Counted from the stretch's first letter, positions 16,385-24,894 are shown. The stretch: DNA of 38,057 bases from Acidobacteriota bacterium (GCA_004356105.1 SMYC01000063.1:1-38057), one strand, 5' to 3'. The notes: a model not told the origin generated them from the sequence alone. Numbers and translations: made by a program.

Positions 16385-18513
16385 TGATGAAGAAATCGAG
16401 CGCATGGCTCAACGCGATTTCGAGCGCGGCCCTTTGGGCGGTCGCGTGCGCGCCCGATTATCCGGCGCCGCCCGAAACGGCACGCGGCGATGTCGTGGAC
16501 ACGATCCACGGCGCAGCCATCCCGGATCCTTATCGTTGGCTCGAGGCGCAAGACGATCCCGCAACCCGCGCTTGGATCGATCGCCAAAACGCTTATGCCG
16601 AAGAGATCATCGGAGAACCTGCTCTGCGCGACCAGCTGCGCGCGCGGCTTCGTGAGCTCATGGACGTGAACTGGATCGGCCCAACGCAAAAAGGTGGCGC
16701 CTTCGAGTACTTCACGATGCGGCGCGCCGGAGAAGAGCTCCCGGTCATCTACCGACGGACGGCCCCGGAGAAGGACGTGCTCGTTCGGATCGAGCCCGAC
16801 GAAGACTACGAGATCGTTCTCGACCCTCATGACATGAGCCCGGACCGCACGACCCGGGTCGATATCTTATCGGTGCATCGAGACGGCGAGCTTCTTCTCT
16901 ACAGTATCCGCGATGGCGGCGAAGACGAGATCGAGGTTCGCGTGCGCGATGTCGACAAGGGCGCCGATCTGCCCGAACGGCTGCCGCGTGACCTTTACGC
17001 AAGCGTCGCTTTCGCGAAAGACGGAAGTGGCTTCTACTACACGCGGCGATCCAGGACGCTCGGACCGAGAGTGCTCTTCCATCGTCTCGATACCGACATC
17101 GAGGACGACGTCGCGCTCTTTGGCGACGACTACGGCCCGACAAGCTTCATCAACATCAGCGAGCTCGACGAGGACGCCGCGCTCGTCTATACCGTGCGGC
17201 ACGGCTGGAGCCGGAGCGAGCTCCATCTCGGGACGCGGTCCGGCGACGATGCCCCCAAGCCGATCGCGATGGACGTGGATGCGCGCTTCTATCCACGCAT
17301 CGTCGAAGGCGCGTTGCTCGTCAGGACCAATCTCGACGCCCCCAACAACAAGATCGTCGCCATCGATCCGGAAAACCCGTCGCGGGACGCGTGGCGCGAC
17401 GTCATCCCAGAGAGCGACGACGTGTTACAGGACTTCACGGTCATCGGCGAGAAGCTCTACGTGACTTATCTCCAAAACGTGAGCGCGCGCATCCGAGCCT
17501 TCGCGCTCGACGGCACGGCCGCGGGAGAGGTAGCGGTTCCCGATCATCACCGCGCCACGATTCGCGGGGCCGGGCCGGGAAAGGCACTCCTGACGCTCGA
17601 GTCCTTCCTGCAGCCCGAGACGACCTATCTCGTCGATCTCGAGACCGGCGCGCGGGAGGTCTGGCGCGGCTCCGAGGTACCCTTCGATGCGACAGGTTTC
17701 GTCGTAGAACAGCTCCGCTACCCGTCGAAGGACGGCACCGAAATACCGATTTATCTCGTGCACGCGGCAGACTGGACTCCGGGGACGGCGGTTCCCACTT
17801 TGCTGCATGGCTATGGAGGTTTCAACGCCGCGCAGACGCCCCGTTTCGACGTAATGGCGGCGGCCTGGATCGAGCATGGCGGCATGTTCGCACTCGTCAA
17901 CTTGCGCGGTGGAAGCGAATTTGGCGAGCGCTGGCATCGCGACGGCATGCTCGAGAACAAACAGAATGTCTTCGATGATTTTCTCGCGGCTTCCGAGTGG
18001 CTCATCGCGAGCGGCTACACGCGCTCCGACCTGCTCGCGATCCGGGGAGCCAGCAATGGCGGGCTCCTCGTCGCAAGCGCCCTCACCCAGCGCCCCGAAC
18101 TGTTTCGCGCGGTCCTATGCGGCTTCCCCGATCTCGATATGGTCCGGTTCAACACTTTCACAAAGACCAACAACCTGCCCGCGCTTCTCGAATATGGGGA
18201 TGCCTCGATCCCGGAGCAGTTCGCGTTCCTCCGCAAGTACTCCCCTTATCAAGCGGTCTCGGGCGGGACCCGCTATCCCGCGGTCATGCTCACGTCGGGC
18301 GATCGCGACACGCGCGTCGCACCACTCCAAGCGCGCAGGATGACCGCGCGGCTTCAGAACGCGACCTCGTCAGGACTGCCCGTCATCTTGCGCTATCACG
18401 AAAAAGCAGGCCACGCCGAGAGCCGCGGGCTGCCGCTCTCGCAAGTCATCGAAGACCGCGCGGCCGAGCTCACGTTTCTTCTCACCCAGCTAGGCGTCAC
18501 GGGCTCCGAGTAA
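16381..18513 (+). CDS. prolyl oligopeptidase (S9A), exported
   Basis: 710 residues, close to the usual POP length. A signal peptide with a possible lipobox (ALWAVAC) leads into TARGDVVDTIHGAAIPDPYR and WLEAQDD, the conserved POP N-terminus, then a seven-bladed propeller (about 80-440) and the alpha/beta-hydrolase domain. The triad is visible: Ser558 in GASNGG, Asp in SGDRDTRV (641/643), His678 in EKAGHAE. The enzyme cuts after proline in peptides up to about 30 residues that fit the propeller. Cytoplasmic in many organisms, here it carries an export signal. The start is a run of three ATG codons overlapping the stop of the DUF885 gene; an operon of the two is clear. Confidence 0.92.
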   Translation: MMMKKSSAWLNAISSAALWAVACAPDYPAPPETARGDVVDTIHGAAIPDPYRWLEAQDDPATRAWIDRQNAYAEEIIGEPALRDQLRARLRELMDVNWIGPTQKGGAFEYFTMRRAGEELPVIYRRTAPEKDVLVRIEPDEDYEIVLDPHDMSPDRTTRVDILSVHRDGELLLYSIRDGGEDEIEVRVRDVDKGADLPERLPRDLYASVAFAKDGSGFYYTRRSRTLGPRVLFHRLDTDIEDDVALFGDDYGPTSFINISELDEDAALVYTVRHGWSRSELHLGTRSGDDAPKPIAMDVDARFYPRIVEGALLVRTNLDAPNNKIVAIDPENPSRDAWRDVIPESDDVLQDFTVIGEKLYVTYLQNVSARIRAFALDGTAAGEVAVPDHHRATIRGAGPGKALLTLESFLQPETTYLVDLETGAREVWRGSEVPFDATGFVVEQLRYPSKDGTEIPIYLVHAADWTPGTAVPTLLHGYGGFNAAQTPRFDVMAAAWIEHGGMFALVNLRGGSEFGERWHRDGMLENKQNVFDDFLAASEWLIASGYTRSDLLAIRGASNGGLLVASALTQRPELFRAVLCGFPDLDMVRFNTFTKTNNLPALLEYGDASIPEQFAFLRKYSPYQAVSGGTRYPAVMLTSGDRDTRVAPLQARRMTARLQNATSSGLPVILRYHEKAGHAESRGLPLSQVIEDRAAELTFLLTQLGVTGSE

Positions 18514-18560
18514 CCGAGAATGGAGCCGGGACGAAAACTTCGAGCAGTACCCCAACCCGG

Positions 18561-18566
18561 TATACT
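18561..18566 (+). promoter_or_regulatory. possible -10 box (TATACT) before the amidohydrolase
   Basis: TATACT stands 29 bases before the amidohydrolase start in the 81-base gap after the oligopeptidase. The sequence 17 bases upstream (CTTCGA) is a poor -35 box, so the promoter would be weak or activator dependent. Confidence 0.3.
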
Positions 18567-18594
18567 TCGGAACCCAACACAGAAAGGTAAATCC

Positions 18595-20208
18595 ATGCAA
18601 CCTATCTTCGGCAATCGTCATCGGCTCATCATCATTTCAGTAATCGTCATCGGGCTCGGAGGGGCTGCTGGCGCTCAGGAGCAAAACGTCACCGCCATCG
18701 AGGTCGTCGCTCCCGCGCCGCCACGTGCGGAAGGTGAGGGCCCGTTCGACCGGTTGATTCTGCGGGGAGCGACCCTCATCGATGGGACGGGCGCGCCGCC
18801 GGTAGGGCCCGTGGATGTCGTCGTGGAAGGGAACCGAATCGTTCAGATCAAGAGCGTCGGCTATCCGGGAATGGCTATCAAACCCGAGAATCGTCCGCCG
18901 GCAAACGGCGGCCGGGAGATCGACCTCGACGGGATGTACCTGCTCCCCGGTCTCATCGACATGCACGGCCACGTGGGTGGAACAGCGCAGGGGACGCCCT
19001 CGGAATACGTGTTCAAGCTCTGGATGGGTCACGGCATCACGACGGTGCGCGACCCCGGATCGATGAATGGCATTGACTGGATGAAAGAGCATCGCGCGAA
19101 GAGCGCGCGAAACGAGATCACGGCCCCGCGGCTTTACATCTACTCGTTCTTCGGGCAAGGGCAAGAGGAATCGATCGAGACGGAAGAGGAAGCAAGGGCC
19201 TGGGTACGAGAGATCGCGAGCGCGGGCGCGGACGGTATCAAATTTCAGGGGGCGAGTCCCGAAGTCATGCAAGGAGCACTCGACGAAGCCAAGCAACTGG
19301 GGCTTCGAACCGCGTCCCACCACTCTCAGCTCAACGTTGCGTGGAACAACGTTCTCGATTCCGCGCGCTGGGGTTTGGGCTCGATGGAGCATTGGTACGG
19401 CCTGCCCGAGGCGCTTTTCACCGACCGCGCCGTTCAGAACTATCCCCTCGACTACAACTACAACAACGAACAGGATCGCTTTGGCCAGGCGGGTCGGTTG
19501 TGGAAGCAAGCTGCCGAGCCCTTCAGCGACCACTGGAACGTAGTCATGAACGAGCTCATCGCGCTCGACTTCACGCTCGTGCCTACCTTCACGATTTACG
19601 AGGCGAGCCGGGATCTCATGCGCGCCCGCCGAGCAGAGTGGCACGACGAGTACACCCTGCCGTCGCTCTGGAATTTCTTCACGCCCAACCGGGAGGCTCA
19701 CGGCTCCTACTGGTTCTACTGGACCACCGAGGACGAGGTCGAGTGGAAGGAGAACTTTCGCCTCTGGATGACGTTCGTGAACGAGTACAAGAACCGTGGT
19801 GGACGTGTCGCCGCCGGTTCGGATTCCGGCTTCATCTACAAGCTCTACGGTTTCGGCTTCATTCGAGAGCTCGAGCTTCTACGGGAGGCGGGCTTTCATC
19901 CGCTTTCGGTCATTCAGGCAGCGACGCTCAAGGGAGCGGAAGCCCTCGGTCGCGCGGACGAGATCGGTTCGGTGGAAGTCGGCAAGCTAGCCGATTTCGT
20001 GGTCGTTGAGGAGAATCCGTTGATGAACTTGAAGGTGCTCTACGGCACCGGTGCGCTGAAGCTCGACGAGAACAATCGCCCCAGCCGGGTGGGCAGTGTG
20101 AAATACACGATCAAGGACGGTATCGTCTATGACGCGTCTGCACTTCTCGATGACGTGAAGGCGATCGTGGCCGCAGCGAAGGCCGCAGGTGCAACGGAGG
20201 ACCCCTGA
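18595..20208 (+). CDS. exported amidohydrolase (M38-like superfamily), paralog 1
   Basis: 537 residues from the ATG at 18595 (AAAGG 7 bases upstream), with a Sec signal ending GAAGAQ. Amidohydrolase landmarks in order: LILRGATLIDGTGAPPVGPV, GLIDMHGHVGG (His124, His126 metal pair), GADGIKFQGAS (Lys possibly bridging metals), ASHHSQLN, GSMEHWYGLPE (fourth His), and AAGSDSGF (active-site Asp). The C-terminus has the usual GKLADFVVVEENPL and YTIKDGIVYDA. A long insertion (NYNNEQDRFGQAG and SYWFYWTTEDEVEW) is shared with the paralogs at 28790 and 35452. Related enzymes hydrolyse cyclic imides, dipeptides or other amides; the substrate is not predictable. It ends 16 bases from the convergent GWxTD gene. 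Confidence 0.88.
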   Translation: MQPIFGNRHRLIIISVIVIGLGGAAGAQEQNVTAIEVVAPAPPRAEGEGPFDRLILRGATLIDGTGAPPVGPVDVVVEGNRIVQIKSVGYPGMAIKPENRPPANGGREIDLDGMYLLPGLIDMHGHVGGTAQGTPSEYVFKLWMGHGITTVRDPGSMNGIDWMKEHRAKSARNEITAPRLYIYSFFGQGQEESIETEEEARAWVREIASAGADGIKFQGASPEVMQGALDEAKQLGLRTASHHSQLNVAWNNVLDSARWGLGSMEHWYGLPEALFTDRAVQNYPLDYNYNNEQDRFGQAGRLWKQAAEPFSDHWNVVMNELIALDFTLVPTFTIYEASRDLMRARRAEWHDEYTLPSLWNFFTPNREAHGSYWFYWTTEDEVEWKENFRLWMTFVNEYKNRGGRVAAGSDSGFIYKLYGFGFIRELELLREAGFHPLSVIQAATLKGAEALGRADEIGSVEVGKLADFVVVEENPLMNLKVLYGTGALKLDENNRPSRVGSVKYTIKDGIVYDASALLDDVKAIVAAAKAAGATEDP

Positions 20209-20224
20209 GCTAGAACGAGCCTCA

Positions 20225-22324
20225 TCAGTTCTTGACCCCTGAGGCGCCAAGTGTCGCCAAGCGCTCGCGGACGGCGCCCTGGTCGCTATCGAGAAGAAGC
20301 GAGCGCTCGTAGACCTCACGGGCCTTGTCGATATTGCCGAGACGTTCGTAGCTGTCCGCGAGGGCGTTCAAAACCAACGGGGTGGGTGGCCGCAACGTTC
20401 TCGCTCGCTCGAGGTAATCCACAGCGTTTTCGTACTCGCCTTTCACGTAGCGGCCGAGCCCGATCCCGGAGATGACGTCATACTCGTTCGGGAGCACCTC
20501 TTCGAGAGGGGCCAGAAGCTCGAGAGTCTGGTCGGCGTCGCCTGCGCGAAGGTAGATGGTCGCAAGCATCACGCGCGCCGGCACGTAACCGGGGTTCGCC
20601 GCGATGGCTTCTTCGAGCGCCAAGCGGGCCTCTTCGAAACGGCCGAGCTTCGAGAGCTGCTCACCGCGCATGGCGCTCAGCAAGCCAGGAAGTCGGGAGT
20701 CGAACCCTCGGCGGTACACGAAACCCGGACGGGTGGCGAAGGAGCGGGGTGAGATCGTGATGGGGGCGGAACGCTCGGATAGCGTCTCCGGCGTCTCCCC
20801 GGGCGGCGAAAGCAAACGCGCTCGAATCTCGTAAGTTCCTCCGACCATGTTGGCGAGCTTCATCGCGTCGATCACGATGCCGTTGGGCCCAACGCTACTC
20901 GTGATCGTTTGGAGCACTTCGTCACCGCTTACGAGCTCGAACGTGACTCGATGCTCGGAGGAAGCGCCGAAAGCCTGCGTTACCACATGCACGGTGTCGT
21001 CGATCACGAAAACACTCCCGGTCGCCGGCTCGATGCGCTCATTGCCCAGTTGGTACGTCCGGATGAACCCGTCGGCGGCGTCAGGGGCGTCGCCGTCGAC
21101 AAGACTCGTATCGTAGGCGAGAATGATATCCGCCAGTTGGGGCGTCGAGGCGGAGAAATTCGGTATGGAGAGCTCCGCCTCTGCCACGGCGTATTGGCGC
21201 AGGACACGGTTTCTGAGGATGACGCTCACCATGTAGTCACCCGGCACGAGTGGAAACTGGTCCTGGTACGCAAACGGTCTGGTTTGGACCCCGCGCATCT
21301 GGCTCGGGCTGAGCTCCAGGTAGACTTCTTTGTCGTTCCCGACAACGAGCACACCTTCGGGAGTCCTCGCCTCGATGGTCAGATCGAGAGTCGTATAGAA
21401 CTTGCTTTTCTCTTCATCGCTCTCGGTCGAGAAGTTCTCCGGATCGATCTCGATGCTGTACAGGACGATGGCCGTTCCGGACGGATCCACCAGTACCGAG
21501 AACTGGCTCCGCGACGGAACGTAGTTGAACGTGTAGTCTGCCGAGACACGGTTTCCGTAGCGAAGCGCAGCGTCCGCATAATCGGTTCGGATCGCGCGCT
21601 TCGGAGATTCCTCGATGCGCGCGATCATCGCGTCGGAGCCCACGGAAGCCCGACCCCCGATTAGATCTGGCGGCTCGCCCGTATCGTAGGAAAGCGAGGC
21701 GGTGGCGAGCTCGGGCGATATCTCGTCCAGGACCGTCACGGCAGCGATGTTGTCCAGGCCGGTCTGCTGCGTGAGCAGGGACTGAGGTCCATCGACGACA
21801 GGGCTGTAGAGCCGGAATTCTCCGAAATCGTTTCTCTTGAAGAACAGAAGGTAGAAAAACGACGGGACGCCCATCAGGGGGTCGCCCTGGTAGAACCACA
21901 GATGGGTGGAGACGATCTTGCCGTAGCCGTCATATCTCTGGATCTCGCGAGGCTCGCCGAGAAGAATATAGTAGCGGCCCCGATCGGTCCGCCACCCCTC
22001 GCGATAAGTCTCGCGGCCGAGGTAAGTGTTGGCGTATTCGATGCGCCGGTAGTGCTCCACCCTGTACTCGTTCTCCGGGGTGGTCCGGTTCGAGTCCCGC
22101 TTTCTCCAGAAGGCTTCGATGAAGCGATTGCGCTCGTCGAGGGTCTCGAGCGACAGGAAGACCTCACGCTCACGCTCGGTGATGATGTAGACGACGTCTT
22201 GTTCGAGCCACGTTTTGTGCTCTTCCGGCAACCTGTCCACGCGCTCGTCGGCGGCGGCCGCCGACACGAGGACAGCTCCCAGGATGACGGGCAATAGGCT
22301 ACGCAACATCATAATCATCATCAT
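20225..22324 (-). CDS. GWxTD-domain exported protein with TPR tail
   Basis: 699 residues. After a signal peptide (LLPVILGAVLVSAAAADE), the GWxTD domain is evident: KTWLEQDVVYIITEREREVF, RFIEAFWRKRD and REGWRTDRGRYYILLGEP, the defining G-W-x-T-D motif. A beta-sandwich-rich middle (about 200-510) follows. About 550-695 holds three to four TPR repeats (RFEEARLALEEAIAANPGYV, EYENAVDYLERARTL, NIDKAREVYERSLLLD). GWxTD proteins are found mainly in Acidobacteriota, Gemmatimonadota and relatives; the function is unknown. The start is an unusual run of ATG codons (ATGATGATGATT...) with little ribosome-binding site; 22324 or 22309 could be used. Confidence 0.88.
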   Translation of the reverse strand: MMMIMMLRSLLPVILGAVLVSAAAADERVDRLPEEHKTWLEQDVVYIITEREREVFLSLETLDERNRFIEAFWRKRDSNRTTPENEYRVEHYRRIEYANTYLGRETYREGWRTDRGRYYILLGEPREIQRYDGYGKIVSTHLWFYQGDPLMGVPSFFYLLFFKRNDFGEFRLYSPVVDGPQSLLTQQTGLDNIAAVTVLDEISPELATASLSYDTGEPPDLIGGRASVGSDAMIARIEESPKRAIRTDYADAALRYGNRVSADYTFNYVPSRSQFSVLVDPSGTAIVLYSIEIDPENFSTESDEEKSKFYTTLDLTIEARTPEGVLVVGNDKEVYLELSPSQMRGVQTRPFAYQDQFPLVPGDYMVSVILRNRVLRQYAVAEAELSIPNFSASTPQLADIILAYDTSLVDGDAPDAADGFIRTYQLGNERIEPATGSVFVIDDTVHVVTQAFGASSEHRVTFELVSGDEVLQTITSSVGPNGIVIDAMKLANMVGGTYEIRARLLSPPGETPETLSERSAPITISPRSFATRPGFVYRRGFDSRLPGLLSAMRGEQLSKLGRFEEARLALEEAIAANPGYVPARVMLATIYLRAGDADQTLELLAPLEEVLPNEYDVISGIGLGRYVKGEYENAVDYLERARTLRPPTPLVLNALADSYERLGNIDKAREVYERSLLLDSDQGAVRERLATLGASGVKN

Positions 22325-22371
22325 AGCTCGTCACAGGATCATGTCACCGGGAGTCTCCAGGTCCAAGGCCT

Positions 22372-22414
22372 TTGACAAAACTCGCGCAGCAGTGATATTT
22401 CTGGGCTGCGCGAG
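22372..22414 (+). promoter_or_regulatory. sigma-70 promoter embedded in a 10-bp inverted repeat (putative operator)
   Basis: TTGACA (22372-22377) is followed 17 bases later by ATATTT (22395-22400), with TG before it, a good promoter for the M24 gene at 22441. The perfect inverted repeat CTCGCGCAGC (22381-22390) / GCTGCGCGAG (22405-22414) flanks the -10 box: one arm is in the spacer and the other just after the expected start site. A dimeric repressor bound there would block transcription; as RNA it could also form a hairpin. Confidence 0.6.
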
Positions 22415-22440
22415 GGGATGTTAAAGAGAAGGAGCAAACC

Positions 22441-23835
22441 ATGACAACACGAAGAGAATTCTTGAAGCAGTCTGGAGCCGTGACTCTGGGAGCGACTGTA
22501 GGAGCCGCCTGCACGTCGGAAGGGAACAGCCAATCGAGCCAAACTGGCGGGTCTGCCGCGATGCTGCTAAGCCGTCCCGAGCACCCAGAGCCGGCGACCT
22601 TCGACCGGCTTCCCCTGGAATGGCACCAGGATACCGTCCGGCGGTTGCAGGACAAGCTCGGCGAACGGGGTCTGGACGGCATCTGGATCACCGACCGATG
22701 GAACATCATCTACTACACGGGACTTTTCCACACGACGACGGAACGGCCCTTCTCCTGCTTCATTCCCACGAACGAGCTCGCCGTGTATTGGTATCATCCG
22801 GGGCTCGACCTGGAAATGGTACGGAGCTGGTGGTCGACCGAGGCCGAGTACTACTTCGACTACCCACCGTCCGAGGAGGGCTATCCCGATCAAGGGAAAG
22901 TAGTCACCGGACCACCCGTGGACTTGATCGAATGGGCTCTCAAGGGGATAGAACGTCGCGGCTTCGGGGAAAAGAAAATCGGCCTCAGCGCGTCTCCCAC
23001 GGTCGGGGCCTTCAAGCGTATGACGGAAGTGCTTCCGAAGGCGAGCTTCGAAGACGTCAGCGACATCTGCATCAAGATGCGGCGCGTCAAGACTCCCGAG
23101 GAGCTCGCTCTATCTCAGCGCGCCTTCAACTACTTCAGTCAGATCCACGCGTGGACCCGCGACTACATCCTCGAGCACGGAACGGACCTCACCGATTTCA
23201 AGATCCGCATGGCGGCCATGGAGTACGGCACGGATCTCATCATGAAAGACATCAAGCGTGACGGCCGTCCGCACAGTGCGGTCGGGATCAATATCAATAT
23301 CGGGTGCCGTACGGGCACTGGTAACGCCTTTCCACATCCCAACCAATACCACCACAACAAAGTGAAGAGGGGGGACTCTCTTCAGGTCTCGGGTGTCGTG
23401 AAATTGGGCGGTTGCGGCGGCGAGCTCTACTGTCCCTACCAGATCGCACCCTGGAATCCCGATGGGGAGAAGATGTGGGAGGTCATGGCGGAAGGATCTC
23501 GCATGCAGATCGAGCTTTCCAGGGCCGGGAGACCCGCACAAGATATCGCCAAGGCGATCCACGAATATCAGCTCGAAGGCGGTATGCAGAAATACCTATA
23601 TCAAAGGGTGGCGCATGGTGCAGGCATGGAAGGCCATCAAGAGCCTTACATCTCTCTCGGTGAGACGACGCCGCTCGAAGAGAACATGACTTTCTCGATG
23701 GAACCCGGTCTCTTCGACCCGGAGGGCGGCTATGGATATAACCCCTCCGACAATGTCGTTGTAGGAAAGGAGCGGGGCTGGGTGCAAGGAAGTGTTCCCA
23801 ACCTGACAAAAGAGTGGGCGCTTCTGGAAATCTGA
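22441..23835 (+). CDS. Tat-exported M24 (creatinase/Xaa-Pro peptidase-like) protein with altered metal site
   Basis: 464 residues; AAGGAG 7 bases before ATG. The twin-arginine signal is TRREFLKQSGAVTLG, with a Cys at ~25 (GAACTSEG) that could be lipidated. An N-terminal creatinase_N-like domain (about 65-200, LGERGLDGIWITDRWNIIYY) precedes the pita-bread domain (about 215-460). Of the five metal ligands of M24 peptidases, the His (VAHGAGMEGH) and first Glu (SMEPGLF) remain, but the two Asp positions are Ser317 and Glu328 and the last Glu aligns with Ser in YNPSDNVVV. Creatinase-type members also lack metal, so it may be a non-metal hydrolase or a binding protein. Its promoter carries an inverted repeat. 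Confidence 0.85.
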   Translation: MTTRREFLKQSGAVTLGATVGAACTSEGNSQSSQTGGSAAMLLSRPEHPEPATFDRLPLEWHQDTVRRLQDKLGERGLDGIWITDRWNIIYYTGLFHTTTERPFSCFIPTNELAVYWYHPGLDLEMVRSWWSTEAEYYFDYPPSEEGYPDQGKVVTGPPVDLIEWALKGIERRGFGEKKIGLSASPTVGAFKRMTEVLPKASFEDVSDICIKMRRVKTPEELALSQRAFNYFSQIHAWTRDYILEHGTDLTDFKIRMAAMEYGTDLIMKDIKRDGRPHSAVGININIGCRTGTGNAFPHPNQYHHNKVKRGDSLQVSGVVKLGGCGGELYCPYQIAPWNPDGEKMWEVMAEGSRMQIELSRAGRPAQDIAKAIHEYQLEGGMQKYLYQRVAHGAGMEGHQEPYISLGETTPLEENMTFSMEPGLFDPEGGYGYNPSDNVVVGKERGWVQGSVPNLTKEWALLEI

Positions 23836-23850
23836 CGCACAGTACGCCAT

Positions 23851-23930
23851 CGTCGTCGTCGTCAGTGGGAACAGGGGCTCGTTGTCGTAGACGACCCCAC
23901 CCTTGATGGTCCACCACGCGGCACCATCTC
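23851..23930 (-). pseudogene. 3' end remnant of an amidohydrolase gene
   Basis: On the minus strand this stretch reads DGAAWWTIKGGVVYDNEPLF and then a run of ACG repeats. It matches the C-terminus of the amidohydrolase at 35452 (GGVRWTIKGGVVYDNEALM ... ETLFH, followed by GAC/GAT repeats). Between VVYDNE and LF, 66 bases present in the intact gene are missing, and both break ends carry CCCTG. It therefore looks like the tail of a paralog that suffered a deletion at a short direct repeat. The rest of that gene is gone. Confidence 0.65.
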
Positions 23931-23940
23931 GCCGTCTGGC

Positions 23941-24060
23941 GCACACGTGTGCATCAAACACGTTTCCGCGGAAACGTTTCCGTTACCTTTCGTAACGATT
24001 CGCCGGGATACGACGTGGTGCCCGAGTGCACACGTGTGCGCAGATTTCACCCTTACTCGA
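23941..24060 (+). promoter_or_regulatory. palindrome cluster upstream of secreted-protein gene (copy A)
   Basis: Four dyad-symmetric sites lie in 100 bases: GCACACGTGTGC (23941-23952), CGTTTCCGCGGAAACG (23961-23976), CGTTACCTTTCGTAACG (23981-23997, 6-bp stem, 5-base loop) and GCACACGTGTGC again (24028-24039). GGAAACGTTTCC (23970-23981), overlapping the second and third, has the form of a LacI/GalR-family operator. The cluster ends just before the ribosome-binding site of the gene at 24088, so it is most likely its control region. The same sites recur at 28299-28400 and 28470-28540. Confidence 0.6.
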
Positions 24061-24191
24061 GATATCTCCTAGACGAAAGGTTGGCTCTTGACACAGCAGA
24101 AGGCCCCGTCACGTTTGGTCGTTGCCGCGCTTTGTCTCGGCGGTTGGGTCGTTTCGTCGCAAGAAGATCCCGCGCGCGCCCTGCTCGAGCA
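24061..24191 (+). repeat. direct repeat, 5' gene segment (copy A)
   Basis: These 131 bases (ribosome-binding site, TTG start and first 34 codons of the secreted-protein gene) recur at 28578-28709 with only a few differences, including one inserted T in the second copy. A 55-base upstream segment (23956-24010) recurs at 28485-28539 with a single mismatch. Confidence 0.85.
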
Positions 24192-24894
24192 GAGCCTCGA
24201 CGCGCATGGTGGGCGCGCGCGCTTCGAGGCGCTTCGCGACTGGCACATCGTCGCCGAACGGAGGCTCGGCACCGAGTCGGAGCCACGGCGAGAGATTTAC
24301 GAAGAGTACATGCTCGAGGAGGGCGGCTTGATACGGACGCTCCTGATCAAACGTATCGAGGACTCCGTTTCGGTCTATGGCCACGATGGCCGCCGCGGTT
24401 TCGTCGTGTTGGATGGGAACCTCGAGAACGGGTCCGAGGCCGAGGCGGAAGGCTACTACCGCGCGCATGGCGAGTACTATCTACGCGCACTCCCGTTCAA
24501 ATGGATGGACCCCGGGGTCCGGGTCACGAAAAGCGCGCCGGACGAGCGCTACGAGTTCCTTCGTATCGAGGCCGAGCAAGGCGTGGGTCGAGCCTGGACG
24601 GATGTTTGGGTGGCCGCTATCGACAAGACAACCCATCTTTTGCACGAGGCGCGCCTGACCCACCACACCGAAAGCTGGATGGGTCCGGAGCACGGCGTGC
24701 GAGAGATAACTTATCGCTATAGTGACTATCGTGACGTCGAAGGGATCCTGTTTCCGTTCCGCCTCGAATATCTCGTGGGCGGGCGAAAAACGGGAGAGAA
24801 CGTGATCCAGTCCATCGAGCTCGACACGGGGCTCGCGAAGGATCTATTTCTTGCGCGCACGTATGGACGTAGAAAAGGTGGTCTCCAGAGATGA
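24088..24894 (+). CDS. secreted LolA-like / outer-membrane lipoprotein-sorting-type protein
   Basis: 268 residues from the TTG at 24088 (GAAAGG 8 bases upstream). A short signal peptide (RLVVAALCLGGWVVSSQ) is followed by a helix common to this kind of exported protein (ALLEQSLDAHGGRARFEALR) and then a series of long beta strands (WHIVAERRLG, RRGFVVLDGN, EITYRYSDYRDVEGILFPFR, LEYLVGGRKTGENVI). This is the layout of LolA-like half-barrels that shield lipid tails. Typical relatives are annotated only as hypothetical or 'outer membrane lipoprotein-sorting protein'. The upstream region is the palindrome cluster. Its stop overlaps the ATG of the S9-tail minigene. Confidence 0.7.
   Translation: MTQQKAPSRLVVAALCLGGWVVSSQEDPARALLEQSLDAHGGRARFEALRDWHIVAERRLGTESEPRREIYEEYMLEEGGLIRTLLIKRIEDSVSVYGHDGRRGFVVLDGNLENGSEAEAEGYYRAHGEYYLRALPFKWMDPGVRVTKSAPDERYEFLRIEAEQGVGRAWTDVWVAAIDKTTHLLHEARLTHHTESWMGPEHGVREITYRYSDYRDVEGILFPFRLEYLVGGRKTGENVIQSIELDTGLAKDLFLARTYGRRKGGLQR

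Noticed and set aside
18637..19701. A 354-codon open frame on the minus strand
   Set aside because: Antisense to amidohydrolase paralog 1 and without recognisable domains or ribosome-binding site.
20685..20715. tRNA T-arm-like sequence (GGGTTCGACTCCC on the minus strand)
   Set aside because: No matching acceptor, D or anticodon arms; it codes for YRRGFDSRLPG inside the GWxTD protein.
22080..22105. Second tRNA-like GGTTCGAGTCCC string
   Set aside because: Lies within the coding region of the GWxTD gene and cannot be extended into a cloverleaf.
23941..24040. CRISPR-like reading of the repeated palindromes
   Set aside because: The sites differ from each other, spacing is irregular, and no cas genes are present.
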